64,000 bases of DNA from Achromobacter marplatensis (GTDB lineage: Bacteria > Pseudomonadota > Gammaproteobacteria > Burkholderiales > Burkholderiaceae_B): assembly GCF_002209535.1 (NCBI RefSeq), contig NZ_NJIG01000005.1, positions 372,001-436,000 on the forward strand, written 5' to 3'. A program made the position numbers and the translations under genes. The first letter of the stretch is position 1; every line of letters starts with the position of its first letter. Below, piece by piece: positions 32,830 through 41,739 of the stretch. The notes under the pieces were generated by a model. It saw only the letters and a list, made by a program, of their open reading frames with translations. It searched no databases and was not told the origin of the DNA.

Positions 32830-33819
32830 ATGGCTGCTTCCCTTCTGATTGGCATCGCCATCGCGCTGGTTGCAGCCTGGGGCGCACTCGCGCTGTGGAT
32901 ACGCGCGCCCTTGCCTCGCGCCGCACGCGCTGCGCTGACGATAGGCTGGCTGGCCTTGGCGCTTGCCGCCATCGCCGCACTGGTCTGGCTGGACTGGCAG
33001 CCTGCTGCCTACGGATTCGCCGCGGCGGTCGTGGCGTTGCTGGTGTGGTGGCACACCATCCGGCCGTCCAATGACCGCGACTGGATTCCGGAAGTGGCGC
33101 GGCAGACGCACGGCGAGGTCGACGGCAACCGCGTCACCCTGCACAACGTGCGCAACTTCGCGTGGCGATCCCGCACCGACTTCACGCCCCGCTGGGAAAC
33201 GCGGCATTACGCGCTGGACGAACTGCAATCCGTGGATGTGGCGCTGTCTTACTGGAACCGCCCCGCCATCGCCCACGCCCTGGTGTCTTTCGGATTCGGC
33301 CACGAGCGCTACGTGGTGTTCTCGGTGGAGATCCGGCGCAAGCAAGGCGACAAGTTTTCAGAGATCGGCGGCTTCTTCAAACAGTACGAACTGAGCGTCA
33401 TTGCCTCCACCGAGGAAGACAGCCTGCGCGTACGCACGAATGTGCGTGGCGAAGACGGGTATCTGTACCGCGTCAACATGCCGTTGGAGGCCGCGCGGTC
33501 GCTATTCATGGCGTATGTGGACAGCGCCAACCGGCTGCGGGACACGCCGCGTTTCTATCACACGCTGACCGCCAACTGCACCACCATCGTGTTCCAGATG
33601 GCCCGGCGCATCGTGCCGGGCCTGCCGCTGGATTACCGGCAACTGGTATCGGGCTACCTGCCGGAATATCTTTACGGCCTGGATGTGCTGCAGGGCGCGG
33701 ACAACGTCGGGCAATACCGCCGGCTGGGCCGCTATACGGACCGGGCGCGTGCCAGTGGAATACCCACGGCGTTTTCGCGGACTATCCGGCAAGGCGTGCC
33801 AGGCATAGAATCTTCGTAA
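32830..33819 (+). CDS. DUF4105 (Lnb N-terminal-type) membrane protein
   Basis: 329 residues. Two to three N-terminal transmembrane helices (1-75), then a periplasmic domain with VRNFAWRSRTDFTPRWETRH, SFGFGHERYVVFSVE and YHTLTANCTTIVF, characteristic DUF4105 segments with His and Cys resembling an NlpC/P60 catalytic pair. Lies 27 bases after the YiiX-like gene, so two envelope papain-like enzymes are expressed together. Confidence 0.8.
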   Translation: MAASLLIGIAIALVAAWGALALWIRAPLPRAARAALTIGWLALALAAIAALVWLDWQPAAYGFAAAVVALLVWWHTIRPSNDRDWIPEVARQTHGEVDGNRVTLHNVRNFAWRSRTDFTPRWETRHYALDELQSVDVALSYWNRPAIAHALVSFGFGHERYVVFSVEIRRKQGDKFSEIGGFFKQYELSVIASTEEDSLRVRTNVRGEDGYLYRVNMPLEAARSLFMAYVDSANRLRDTPRFYHTLTANCTTIVFQMARRIVPGLPLDYRQLVSGYLPEYLYGLDVLQGADNVGQYRRLGRYTDRARASGIPTAFSRTIRQGVPGIESS

Positions 33820-33828
33820 GTGCTTGCA

Positions 33829-35511
33829 ATGACCACCATCATGGATCCCACGCTGCGTGGCAGCGGAAAAATCACCGGCGTGTTCTTCAACGCGAACAAG
33901 GACGTGGTGGCCGTCGCCTCGGAATTCCCCTTGTTGGCCAACCCGCGCGCCCGCGCCGCCTACGGGGGCCGGACGCTGCGCTACCGCGTTGCGCTTTACC
34001 GGTGCGACAGCCTTGTCCCTTTCGCCGCGTTCGACGACCTGGCGTTTCCCGTCAACGACGTCGGCTTTCATCCCAGCGGCACGTCTGTGGTGATCGGCGC
34101 CGGCAGCTATGACGGCGGTTACCTCTTCGAAGGCGATCTGGTGGTCTGGGACTGGCAAAGGCCACGCGGCAGGCGCCTGTTCAACAATGTCCCAGAAGTC
34201 AGGCGCTGCCGTTTTGACGCCGCCGGAGACAAGATCGAAGCCTGGGTGCGCCCTTGGGACGAAGAGTGGGGCGCGCCGGACGACAAGCCCGACGCAGCAT
34301 TCGACACCTTGCTCGTCGTCCGCGCAGACGCGCCTGGCACGGCCGCCGCCCCGCGTTATCCCGTAGACCTGGAGCTTGATGCCGCAGCCATCGCCCCGCG
34401 CATTGAGCCGGCGGCCGATTCGCGCACGCCGCAGGCACGCCTCATGGAATGGTTCGGGCTGGACGCCTGGACCGAACGGGGCGCCATCAGGGACATCGCC
34501 TGGCTCGACGACGACCGCATCGCCGTCGTACACGATGCCTGTCAACTTGAGATCTACCGAAGCGACGGCGAACGCCTTGCCGCGTACGCCGGCCCCGGCC
34601 ACGGCGCTGAACTCCTCCGGTGCCCGGGCCTGCTCGTGCACGTCGTGCAGACGTCCGACCATCCGGGTACTTTCGGCCGGCAGGATTCCCGGCTGTACGC
34701 CCTGACGAAAGATGGGCTGCATCTGACTCGCGCCTACGACGGCGAACTCACCTTTTCCAGCACGCCTCAAGGCGCGCTGCTGGGGCGCCAGAACCGCTTT
34801 CATCTTGCAGGCACGCGGGCGCAGGATGTCCTGCTGGAGGTGACTACCGGTGAGGAACGCCGGCTGGATCTGGGCCATTACGACTGCTTCAACCACTACA
34901 TCGGCATACGCGACGCCCCCTGCTTATTCATGCTGCAGGGCACGCCGGCCAGCTCGCACGAACACAAGTATCTGTGCATCGTCCAGACTAATGGCAGCGT
35001 GCGCCGGCTTTGGCCCTTGCTGAAAGCGGACCGCACGCCGGCCAGCCATGCGATGGAACTCTGCGGCTGCTACGTCGACGACGCGCAAGGCGCCGGCGTG
35101 ATCGTGTCCGGCAAACACTACGCGCCCCAAGCTGGCAACGAGTACACGGGATTCCTCTACCGCAAGCCGCTGGAACGCGACCGCGAGCTGTGGCGCCAGC
35201 CTACCCGCGCATCGGCCAGCGCCATCGTCCCTATGCCAGAGGCCGGCCTGATCGCGGCGGCCTTCCTGGATGGCAGCTTGCAGCTGATCGACGCGCAAAC
35301 AGGCGCGTTGCGGCTGGACGCCAAGGTGCGCGTGGATGGACTGCCCACCCTGATCTTCGCGCTGGATGCCGCCGGCGACAGGCTGGCGGTGGGCACGGTG
35401 GATGGCCGCATCGCCATCGTGAATGCCAGCGCGCTATGCGCCAGCGCCACCGACGCTAGACCCGCGCCGCTGCGCACCGTGGATCTGGACGCGGACCTGC
35501 GCGCCTCTTAG
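33829..35511 (+). CDS. Large protein with beta-propeller character, unknown function
   Basis: 560 residues without signal peptide. Repeating blocks such as GRLYALTK-, EIYRSDGE- and VGTVDGRIAIVNA-type strands suggest a WD40/YVTN-like propeller, especially the C-terminal 150 residues. It begins 9 bases after the DUF4105 gene and is probably cotranscribed. The start at 33829 has a weak ribosome site; ATG 33841 is also possible. Confidence 0.6.
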   Translation: MTTIMDPTLRGSGKITGVFFNANKDVVAVASEFPLLANPRARAAYGGRTLRYRVALYRCDSLVPFAAFDDLAFPVNDVGFHPSGTSVVIGAGSYDGGYLFEGDLVVWDWQRPRGRRLFNNVPEVRRCRFDAAGDKIEAWVRPWDEEWGAPDDKPDAAFDTLLVVRADAPGTAAAPRYPVDLELDAAAIAPRIEPAADSRTPQARLMEWFGLDAWTERGAIRDIAWLDDDRIAVVHDACQLEIYRSDGERLAAYAGPGHGAELLRCPGLLVHVVQTSDHPGTFGRQDSRLYALTKDGLHLTRAYDGELTFSSTPQGALLGRQNRFHLAGTRAQDVLLEVTTGEERRLDLGHYDCFNHYIGIRDAPCLFMLQGTPASSHEHKYLCIVQTNGSVRRLWPLLKADRTPASHAMELCGCYVDDAQGAGVIVSGKHYAPQAGNEYTGFLYRKPLERDRELWRQPTRASASAIVPMPEAGLIAAAFLDGSLQLIDAQTGALRLDAKVRVDGLPTLIFALDAAGDRLAVGTVDGRIAIVNASALCASATDARPAPLRTVDLDADLRAS

Positions 35512-35963
35512 CCCGCCCAGGCCACCACTTTGTCCCGCCCGGACGTCTTGGCCTGATACAAGGCCTGATCCGCGCACTTCAAAACCGTGTCCGGGTCATT
35601 CCCATCGTCCGGCCAGCGGGCGGCTCCGATCGAGACGGTGACATGGCCCACGCCGCCCAGCATCGCGTGCGCGCGGGTGGCCTCGCGGATCCTTTCGGCC
35701 ACGGCGCTTGCCGCGTCAGCCGATGCGCCCGGCATCAGCACCAGGAACTCCTCGCCGCCCACGCGGCAACAGGCGTCCTCCGCCCGGACGCTGCCACGCA
35801 TGATGTCCGCCAGCGCCATCAAGACCTGGTCGCCGGCCGCATGGCCAAAGGTATCGTTGACCTGCTTGAAATGGTCCAGGTCCAGCGCCAGAACCGCAAA
35901 GGGCTGACGGGACGCCATCAGCCGGGCGAGTTCGCTGGTGACGCCCGAAGGCGGATCAACCAC
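35508..35963 (-). pseudogene. 5'-truncated diguanylate cyclase (GGDEF) remnant
   Basis: In frame from about GTG 35963 the protein reads SELARLMASRQPFAVLALDL, DHFKQVNDTFGHAAGDQV and CCRVGGEEFLVLMPG, a GGDEF catalytic core with intact GGEEF and an RxxD I-site (RAED, five residues before). The usual start of the domain (D-LTGL-NRR) and any sensor domain are missing; upstream DNA has no continuation before the AhpD-like gene. A T7 run at about 35980 marks the break. Probably inactive, although a minimal domain product is conceivable. Confidence 0.7.
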
Positions 35964-36022
35964 CAGAACTCGCTTGGCCCGAAAAAAACAACAGCGAGGA
36001 CTTCGATGCCGTGGGCGTGGAA

Positions 36023-36487
36023 TTACACCCTGCCCGCAGCGGCGGTCGCAGCCGGCGTGGCGCGGAACGAGATGCCCAGGCGATTGAACGCGTTCATCAG
36101 CCCGATCGCGTAGGTCAGGTCGGCAAGCTCCTTGTCGCTGAACTCGGCCGCGGCCGCGGCATAGTCTTCGTCGGGAACACCGGTTTCCGACACGCGTGTG
36201 ACGGTCTCCGCCCAAGCCAGCGCGGCGCGTTCACGGCCGCTGAACACGGCGCCCGCCTCGTGCCAGACGGGCACGAGCACCAGCTTGTCGACGGTCAGTC
36301 CCGATTTGACCAGGTCGCGGGAATGCATGTCGATGCAATAGGCGCAGCCATTGATCTGGGATACCCGCAAATAGACCAGGTCGATTAGCGTTTTAGGAAG
36401 CCCGCATTTCTGCAGGTAGACATAGACGCCGCCAAAGGCTTTGTAACCGTCGGGGGAGGCATTGGCGTAATCAAGGCGGGAGGTCAT
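36023..36487 (-). CDS. AhpD-like carboxymuconolactone decarboxylase family protein
   Basis: 154 residues. CAYCIDMH holds the CxxC redox pair with a following His, the active site of AhpD-type alkylhydroperoxidases. VSQINGC before it and YAIGLMNAFNRLGI after it fit the family. It probably reduces peroxides or acts as a thiol-disulfide oxidoreductase. It is the last chromosomal gene before the tail/lysis locus. Its 96-base upstream gap is AT-rich and probably holds its promoter. Confidence 0.85.
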   Translation of the reverse strand: MTSRLDYANASPDGYKAFGGVYVYLQKCGLPKTLIDLVYLRVSQINGCAYCIDMHSRDLVKSGLTVDKLVLVPVWHEAGAVFSGRERAALAWAETVTRVSETGVPDEDYAAAAAEFSDKELADLTYAIGLMNAFNRLGISFRATPAATAAAGRV

Positions 36488-36583
36488 GGTGGGGTCCTGA
36501 TAGATGAATTTGGAGCCTCAATAGTGCACCGTCTTGGCCTATACATATAGAGCCATAATCGACAATAACGACTAGACCATGAA

Positions 36584-36805
36584 TCAACGCTCCGCGCACA
36601 GGGCACGCCAAGTGGCATTCCCATCCCGGATCTGCCGACGGATATCGGCGGGCGTGGCGTCGACCTGGCCCGCATCGGCGAAATAGACCGGTCTTGCATG
36701 GTCGCAGTATTCAACGCCGACCCGGGCCGGCGCCACGCACCCAGTCACGCTTAAGCTCATCAGCAATAGCGGCATCATCCATGCGCGCCGTCTGGCCTTG
36801 TACAT
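36584..36805 (-). CDS. Rz1-like outer-membrane lysis lipoprotein
   Basis: 73 residues from ATG 36805, with GGAGG 6 bases before it. Signal peptide with lipobox SVTGC, then a short periplasmic part. It is nested in another frame across the end of the Rz-like gene, the classic Rz/Rz1 overlap. Together they form the spanin that fuses inner and outer membranes at the end of lysis. Confidence 0.8.
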   Translation of the reverse strand: MYKARRRAWMMPLLLMSLSVTGCVAPARVGVEYCDHARPVYFADAGQVDATPADIRRQIRDGNATWRALCAER

Positions 36806-36977
36806 CCCTTGCCTCCTTGCGGGCACGATCGGCCTGCCTGGTAATACTCGCATCGCGTTCTTGGCGCTCGTCTTCTCGCCCGGCACCTCGCCCGCGCAGA
36901 TACGCCGCGACCAGCAGAATGACCGCCCCGCTCGCGGCAATTACTCCAGCCTTAAAGCGGTTAAGCCAGTCGCGCAT
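36711..36977 (-). CDS. Rz-like inner-membrane spanin
   Basis: 88 residues from ATG 36977 (GGAGGG upstream). N-terminal transmembrane helix (FKAGVIAASGAVILLVAAYL) and a periplasmic charged helix (REDERQERDASITRQADRAR). Partner of the nested Rz1. Overlaps the end of the endolysin gene. Confidence 0.8.
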   Translation of the reverse strand: MRDWLNRFKAGVIAASGAVILLVAAYLRGRGAGREDERQERDASITRQADRARKEARDVQGQTARMDDAAIADELKRDWVRGAGPGRR

Positions 36978-37455
36978 GTTCACCCTCCACCCCTGCAGCG
37001 GCCCGGGCGTAGAGCGCCGGCCACGTCCGCGGATGCGGCTTCCCTGGACGCCAGGTCCGCAGATAGAGCTCCCACGCGGCTTGTGCATCGCCGAACGGCG
37101 GCAGACGCTGGGCATCGGTCCACAGCAACAGGCGCGCGAAAGCGCAAGCGAGTACATCGTCCGCCTCCAACGCCGCGTAGACGGCCGCCGTCACCGGCGC
37201 CACCCCGCGCAGAGCGCACATCCTGCTTGCCTCATCCCGGCTGGCGGAATGCGTCAGCACGCCGCGCACACCTCCGCCCTGTTCGAACTGCCAGAATCCG
37301 CGCGCCGGGCCCCCGATCTGACGCCGGTGCAGAAAGCGGCTTTCCTGCAGGCCGATGGCCAGCAGCATGACACGCGCCTCGGGTGTGTCCATCCGCGGCG
37401 GCAGCAACGCCAGTGCCGGGTTGATGGCATTCCGCGTGAGCACGTCAAGATCCAT
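36961..37455 (-). CDS. Phage endolysin (lysozyme-like)
   Basis: 164 residues from ATG 37455 (MDLDVLTRNAINPALALLPP). The catalytic Glu is probably in AIGLQESRFLHRRQ, followed by GPARGFWQFEQGG, typical of a lysozyme/lytic-transglycosylase fold. No signal peptide, so it depends on the adjacent holin. Degrades peptidoglycan to release particles. Confidence 0.75.
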   Translation of the reverse strand: MDLDVLTRNAINPALALLPPRMDTPEARVMLLAIGLQESRFLHRRQIGGPARGFWQFEQGGGVRGVLTHSASRDEASRMCALRGVAPVTAAVYAALEADDVLACAFARLLLWTDAQRLPPFGDAQAAWELYLRTWRPGKPHPRTWPALYARAAAGVEGEHARLA

Positions 37456-37900
37456 GGCCGTCTCCACCGCCCTGCCGCAAACCCAGCACTTTGGCGCGTA
37501 CTTCCGCCAACCACGCCAGCACGCCCTTTTGCCGTATGCTTGCCATCCACCGCATATAGGCGCCCAACACCCACCAAGCGGGCAGTCCCGCCAGCAGCAT
37601 GCTGGGGCCAAGCACGTAGAACTTTGCAAGCAAGGCGTCATCGCTGCCGGCGCCGTGATGCGCCAGCCAGGTCATGGCTTGCATCAGCCCAGGCTTCCAG
37701 GCAATGACGGCGCCGGCCAGCGCGGGCCCGAACAGGAACGAACACGCAACGGTGGACACGGTACGCACGGTGAATTCCCTGACCGTGCGCGGCGGCATGA
37801 TAAGCAGGCCGAGCATGGCGGTAATCGCCGCGGGAATGCCGTACGCCATGGCGACCTTCAAGGCCGCGAGGCCTCCTAGGCTGGTTGAGCCAGGTTCCAT
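37445..37900 (-). CDS. Putative holin
   Basis: 151 residues with three to four hydrophobic segments (GIPAAITAMLGLLIM, VACSFLFGPALAGAVIAW, FYVLGPSMLLAGLPAWWVLG) and a charged C-terminus. Located directly before the endolysin and overlapping it, the usual holin position. AGGAG about 10 bases before ATG 37900. Confidence 0.75.
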   Translation of the reverse strand: MEPGSTSLGGLAALKVAMAYGIPAAITAMLGLLIMPPRTVREFTVRTVSTVACSFLFGPALAGAVIAWKPGLMQAMTWLAHHGAGSDDALLAKFYVLGPSMLLAGLPAWWVLGAYMRWMASIRQKGVLAWLAEVRAKVLGLRQGGGDGHGS

Positions 37901-37950
37901 TTTGAGGGTACTCCTGTGTAGCGTATGCAGGATGACCTCCTGTAGGGACG

Positions 37951-37974
37951 GAAAAAAGCCCGCGTTATGCGGGC
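37951..37974 (-). terminator. Intrinsic terminator between fibre chaperone and lysis genes
   Basis: GCCCGC and GCGGGC around a 5-base loop with a U6 run on the minus strand. It would reduce read-through from the tail genes into the holin unless antitermination acts or a lysis promoter exists. Confidence 0.85.
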
Positions 37975-38009
37975 GGGTGGTACGACACGTCGCGGACGAA
38001 ATGGATCAT

Positions 38010-38645
38010 TCAACCTGGCTGGGCTGGCCAACTGGCAGTCGGTTCCGCAGGATCGATGCGCGACAGTTCCACGCGATAGCGCCTCCATCGCTGCAGCAAG
38101 TCCAGTTCTTCTGGCGTGGCGATATTCAGGCTTTGGGCATCTTGCAGCAGGAGAATCTGCTGAGACGCGTAAGCCAGCTTTCCCGCCCGTTCATCCGCCC
38201 GCTGGCGCGTCATATCAGCGGCAAGCAACGACTCATCTGCAATCCAGGCCGAGCCACTCCAGACATTCCATTCATTGGGGCGCGCCTGGAGCGTCAACCA
38301 TTCTGGAAACGGGCCAATGCCCTCATATCGTTGTCCGTTGATCTCCGCGCCAAGGTGGTACGGCTGACCATCAGTGACAGAGTAAAGCGTGCGCTGCCGA
38401 AGATCTTCCACGCTTGTCCAACCTCCGCCTTCGGCGGGGCGATAAAGCCGGCCCCGCTCCATCGAGCTCGGAGGGGCGCGGTCTATAGCTCCCCCCGGAA
38501 TCAGATAGTGCCCGGGCTTATCGAGGGGAGAAAGATCAGCCATGACCGGACCCACAAAATAGCCTTGCGCATCCAATTGAGACACTCGCTTTTGCAACCC
38601 GAATTTCTCCATCATTGCCTCTTCGTTCATTTCACTCGCCTTCAT
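38010..38645 (-). CDS. Tail fibre assembly chaperone (Tfa-like)
   Basis: 211 residues from ATG 38645 (GGAG upstream). MSQxDAQGYFVG-like opening with PGHYLIPGGAIDRAPP, and the C-terminal PEELDLLQRWRRYRVELSRI, which is the conserved end of the Caudovirales tail fibre assembly family. It chaperones trimerisation of the fibre encoded just upstream. Confidence 0.85.
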   Translation of the reverse strand: MKASEMNEEAMMEKFGLQKRVSQLDAQGYFVGPVMADLSPLDKPGHYLIPGGAIDRAPPSSMERGRLYRPAEGGGWTSVEDLRQRTLYSVTDGQPYHLGAEINGQRYEGIGPFPEWLTLQARPNEWNVWSGSAWIADESLLAADMTRQRADERAGKLAYASQQILLLQDAQSLNIATPEELDLLQRWRRYRVELSRIDPAEPTASWPAQPG

Positions 38646-38656
38646 AGCGTCTCCGT

Positions 38657-41074
38657 TCAGTATTTGATGCATGCCAAAAGGGCAATATTCCGCGGTCGCG
38701 ATTCATTACCTCCGTCGTACTGGATGGTAATGTTCGTCTTGCTGCTGAAGGTATTTGGAATAATAGGGTCGTCTATCGAGAAGTGACTGGCATTGCCGAG
38801 CCCGCGGTCAATGTCCACAGTGTTCAACGGCACCTGATAATTCAGTTGATGCATATGCCCAGGGTCTACGACGCCGTGAACGTGCGCCAAATTCTGGCTG
38901 CCCTGAAACGTTCCCAACAAACGGCTCGCATCTCCACCACGGCCGTCATCCCATCCTCGAAGAAATTCTGCGCGCAAGTCGGGAAGCGTAAAAGTGGTAG
39001 TCCCGTTACCCGCACCCCAAGTTGTGCCAATGGAGGTAAAGAGGTCAGCGTAGGTTGTGCGTGAAACAGTCGCTCCATTCGCCTTCAGCCAGCCAGTGGG
39101 GGCTGTCGCACGCCCAAAATAGGCAATCATGCCGGCCCACGCGTTGATGGGGTTACTGTCGACGGTCACGACTTCTTTCCACGCTGACCATGTGCCGTTG
39201 TAGCAACCACGGCTATAGATTGCACCCGTGTTGTAGACGGTGTACTTCTGTGTCGAAATCTGGGTTCCGCCAGATTCCACCAGAAGCGTTCCCGCCAGGG
39301 AAACAGGATAGTTGCGCGCCGATGTGGCGTTGGCATTCGCGAACTGACCGTAGAAGCCCGAAGCCACCACAGCGTTCAAATCCAGAGTACCCAGCGGGTT
39401 ATCAGCACCAAGACCAAATGCATTACCCACCGTCAGAATCCGACCAGGTGTGGCGTCGTTCGGCGCAGCCTGCGTATCCAGTTCATGGGAATGACTCGTC
39501 CCCGTCACGGCATTGGCCGTTGCCGCGGTCAGCCGAGAAGGCGTGCCGAGCGACAGCGTACGATTCGCAGCCAATGTGCCGCCTCCGCTCAGTCCGTTCC
39601 CGGCAACAAGGGACACTGCCGCGTTGGCCTTCAAATTCATCGCGTCCTGCAACCCATTGACGCGTGCGATGTCCGCGCGCCCAAACGCCAAATTCCCGGC
39701 TGCCAACGTTTGCGACACGGTTTCAAATGCCGTAACCGGCTCAACCTTCCAGCCGACACCCCATGCCGCGACCGTCGCGCCGGCCGTGTTGTACTTGGCC
39801 AGGACTTCGGACACGGTCACGCTAGGGTACGACCAGGACTTGGTCGTATCGCCCAGCCAGATGCACAGGTTTCCCGCCGCGTCCGATCCGAACCGGACCG
39901 GAAGGTCGGAAACCACGTTCCCCGCCAGCACCGTCGCGCCGCATCGCCCCCACGCCTTCGTCGTCTGGACGTAACCGTGAATCAGCACGGATACCGGTGG
40001 CACACCGTCCAGATACTCGAATATGTCGACGCGAAGGCGCAGCATCGTGTTCGCCCCGACTGCGGCCGCGGGCAACGTGATCTTCATCGCGCCAGCAACC
40101 GTTCCAGTGTGAGTGGAATATCCGCCGCCGTCAGGCAACAACACATGCGCCGTGCGCGCCGACGACGCGTTCACGCCATACTGCGCGCCGATCGTCGCCC
40201 CCGTGCCCAGCAGCACCGGACCGCTGACGTCGCCGCCCGCCTTCGGCAAGGCCTGAATATCCTCCAGCACCTGCACCGGCGTGCGTGACAACAACGCCCC
40301 GGTGCCAGCGCCGGTCAAATAGGCCCCGGCCGCCACCGTCGCCACGCCCGTGCCGCCGCGCGCCACGGGCAAGGTTCCGGCATTCGCCTTCGACACATCC
40401 AGCGCCGTCACGTTAAGCGCCACATTGCCAGATCCGTCGAAGGCCACCCCGCCCGCCGTTGCGCCGCCCGTGACCGAGAAGGTGCGTGCAGTGGCTAGTT
40501 TGGTCGCGGTCGACGCGTTGCCAATGGCGGCTTCTCCAGCCGCCGACACGCGTCCTTTCGCATCCACCGTGAAGGTCGGGACCGCGTTGGCGTTGCCGTA
40601 GCTGCCCGCCGTGACGCCACTCGGGCTTAGCGTCAGGCCCAACGACAAGTTGGCGGAGCCGTCGAACGATCCGGAGCCCGTCGCGTCGCCCGAGGTGGCG
40701 ATGGTTCGAGCGGTCGCCAATTTCTGCGCCGCGCCCGCCGTCAGCGTCGAGGCCGTCCCCGACAAGCGCGCCACCGGCACCGTGCCGGTTTTCAGGTTTG
40801 TCGCGTTCAGGTTCTGTTGCGCGTAGCTCAGCGCATCAATACCCGTCGCCGCCAGCGGCCGGCCCGTCACCGCGGCAAGGCCATCGAGCTGCTTGTACAG
40901 CCACGCCAGGCGTTCATCGGTCGTTTGCTGGACCTTGTTGAACTGTTCGACGGAAGGCGGAACGGATCCGATGAACGACCAACCCGTCTTGTATTGCAGG
41001 TCGGTAATGCCTTCGGTCAGGCCGTTTTGCGCCCAAGTCGATTTGAAGAGGTCGAAGAAAGTAGGGTCTGCCAT
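38657..41074 (-). CDS. Tail fibre with collar domain
   Basis: 805 residues from ATG 41074, which overlaps the preceding stop (ATGA); the open frame extends further upstream but only antisense to or inside other genes. The N-terminus (MADPTFFDLFKSTWAQNGLT) attaches to the baseplate. A long Ala/Thr/Gly-rich repetitive shaft (ATKLATART, VARGGTGV) follows, then a receptor-binding end with a tail-collar motif GMIAYFGRATAPTGWLKANG and TLPDLRAEFLRGWDDGRG. It determines target specificity. Confidence 0.9.
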   Translation of the reverse strand: MADPTFFDLFKSTWAQNGLTEGITDLQYKTGWSFIGSVPPSVEQFNKVQQTTDERLAWLYKQLDGLAAVTGRPLAATGIDALSYAQQNLNATNLKTGTVPVARLSGTASTLTAGAAQKLATARTIATSGDATGSGSFDGSANLSLGLTLSPSGVTAGSYGNANAVPTFTVDAKGRVSAAGEAAIGNASTATKLATARTFSVTGGATAGGVAFDGSGNVALNVTALDVSKANAGTLPVARGGTGVATVAAGAYLTGAGTGALLSRTPVQVLEDIQALPKAGGDVSGPVLLGTGATIGAQYGVNASSARTAHVLLPDGGGYSTHTGTVAGAMKITLPAAAVGANTMLRLRVDIFEYLDGVPPVSVLIHGYVQTTKAWGRCGATVLAGNVVSDLPVRFGSDAAGNLCIWLGDTTKSWSYPSVTVSEVLAKYNTAGATVAAWGVGWKVEPVTAFETVSQTLAAGNLAFGRADIARVNGLQDAMNLKANAAVSLVAGNGLSGGGTLAANRTLSLGTPSRLTAATANAVTGTSHSHELDTQAAPNDATPGRILTVGNAFGLGADNPLGTLDLNAVVASGFYGQFANANATSARNYPVSLAGTLLVESGGTQISTQKYTVYNTGAIYSRGCYNGTWSAWKEVVTVDSNPINAWAGMIAYFGRATAPTGWLKANGATVSRTTYADLFTSIGTTWGAGNGTTTFTLPDLRAEFLRGWDDGRGGDASRLLGTFQGSQNLAHVHGVVDPGHMHQLNYQVPLNTVDIDRGLGNASHFSIDDPIIPNTFSSKTNITIQYDGGNESRPRNIALLACIKY

Positions 41075-41739
41075 CAGTAGATACCTCGCGCCAGCACGCC
41101 GACGCCAAAGCCAAAGAAACCTTGCTCGCGGAAGCCGAAAGGCTTCTCGGTCGAGCCGGTGATGAGTTGCACGCCGACGCCGGCGGCTTGGGGGACCCAC
41201 TTGTAGGGGTTTGCCATCAGTGGGTCGTTGGGACCGGGAATCCGGCTGACCCAGATCCGTATCTTTGCGTTGCCCGCGTTCTGCACGACCACGCGGCTCA
41301 CATCGAAGATCGGCTTCAGCGAACTTGCGATCTCCGGGGCCGTGCCATGCCCATTGTTCAGGGCGATCTTCCAGTACAGCAACTTGCGGTACTCGGCATC
41401 GAGTAGTGTGGTGGACCCGGCGACGGCTCGCTCGTTGGCCCGGCGAAAGCGCGCGTCGCCAAAACCACCGACATTCGGTTGCCCCTGGAATCCGAAGAAG
41501 CGGATATAGATCGCCTCGTCGAGGACGCGAGGCAGGCCCACGATCTCGCCGATGCCGTCGAGTTGTCTGCCGACGGCCGTGTCCAGCCAGCGGTCTTCGT
41601 AAAGCGCGCGCAACGCGCCTTGCAGCCCTTCGGCCGGCTTCAGCAGGGCTTTGACCAACGCCTCCAACCGCCGCTTCGTCTGGAACTGGCCGAGCCAGTG
41701 GCCCCATGCGACCTGCCCATGGTCTTGAGTCAGATCCAT
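41074..41739 (-). CDS. Baseplate/tail protein, DUF2612-like
   Basis: 221 residues from ATG 41739 (GAGGTG site; overlaps the gpJ-like stop). LDGIGEIVGLPRVLDEAIYI, LLYWKIALNNGHGTAPEI and FGFREQGFFGFG fit the DUF2612 family of baseplate-periphery proteins between gpJ-like protein and fibre. It probably connects the fibre to the baseplate wedge. Confidence 0.8.
   Translation of the reverse strand: MDLTQDHGQVAWGHWLGQFQTKRRLEALVKALLKPAEGLQGALRALYEDRWLDTAVGRQLDGIGEIVGLPRVLDEAIYIRFFGFQGQPNVGGFGDARFRRANERAVAGSTTLLDAEYRKLLYWKIALNNGHGTAPEIASSLKPIFDVSRVVVQNAGNAKIRIWVSRIPGPNDPLMANPYKWVPQAAGVGVQLITGSTEKPFGFREQGFFGFGVGVLARGIY

Noticed and set aside
36488-36583. Left attachment site of the tail locus
   Set aside because: AT-rich, but no direct repeat matching the 59.2-59.8 kb side was found by eye.
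41075-41707. N-terminal extension of the tail fibre frame
   Set aside because: The upstream part lies across the DUF2612-like gene in another phase with Arg-rich composition; ATG 41074 has the ATGA overlap.
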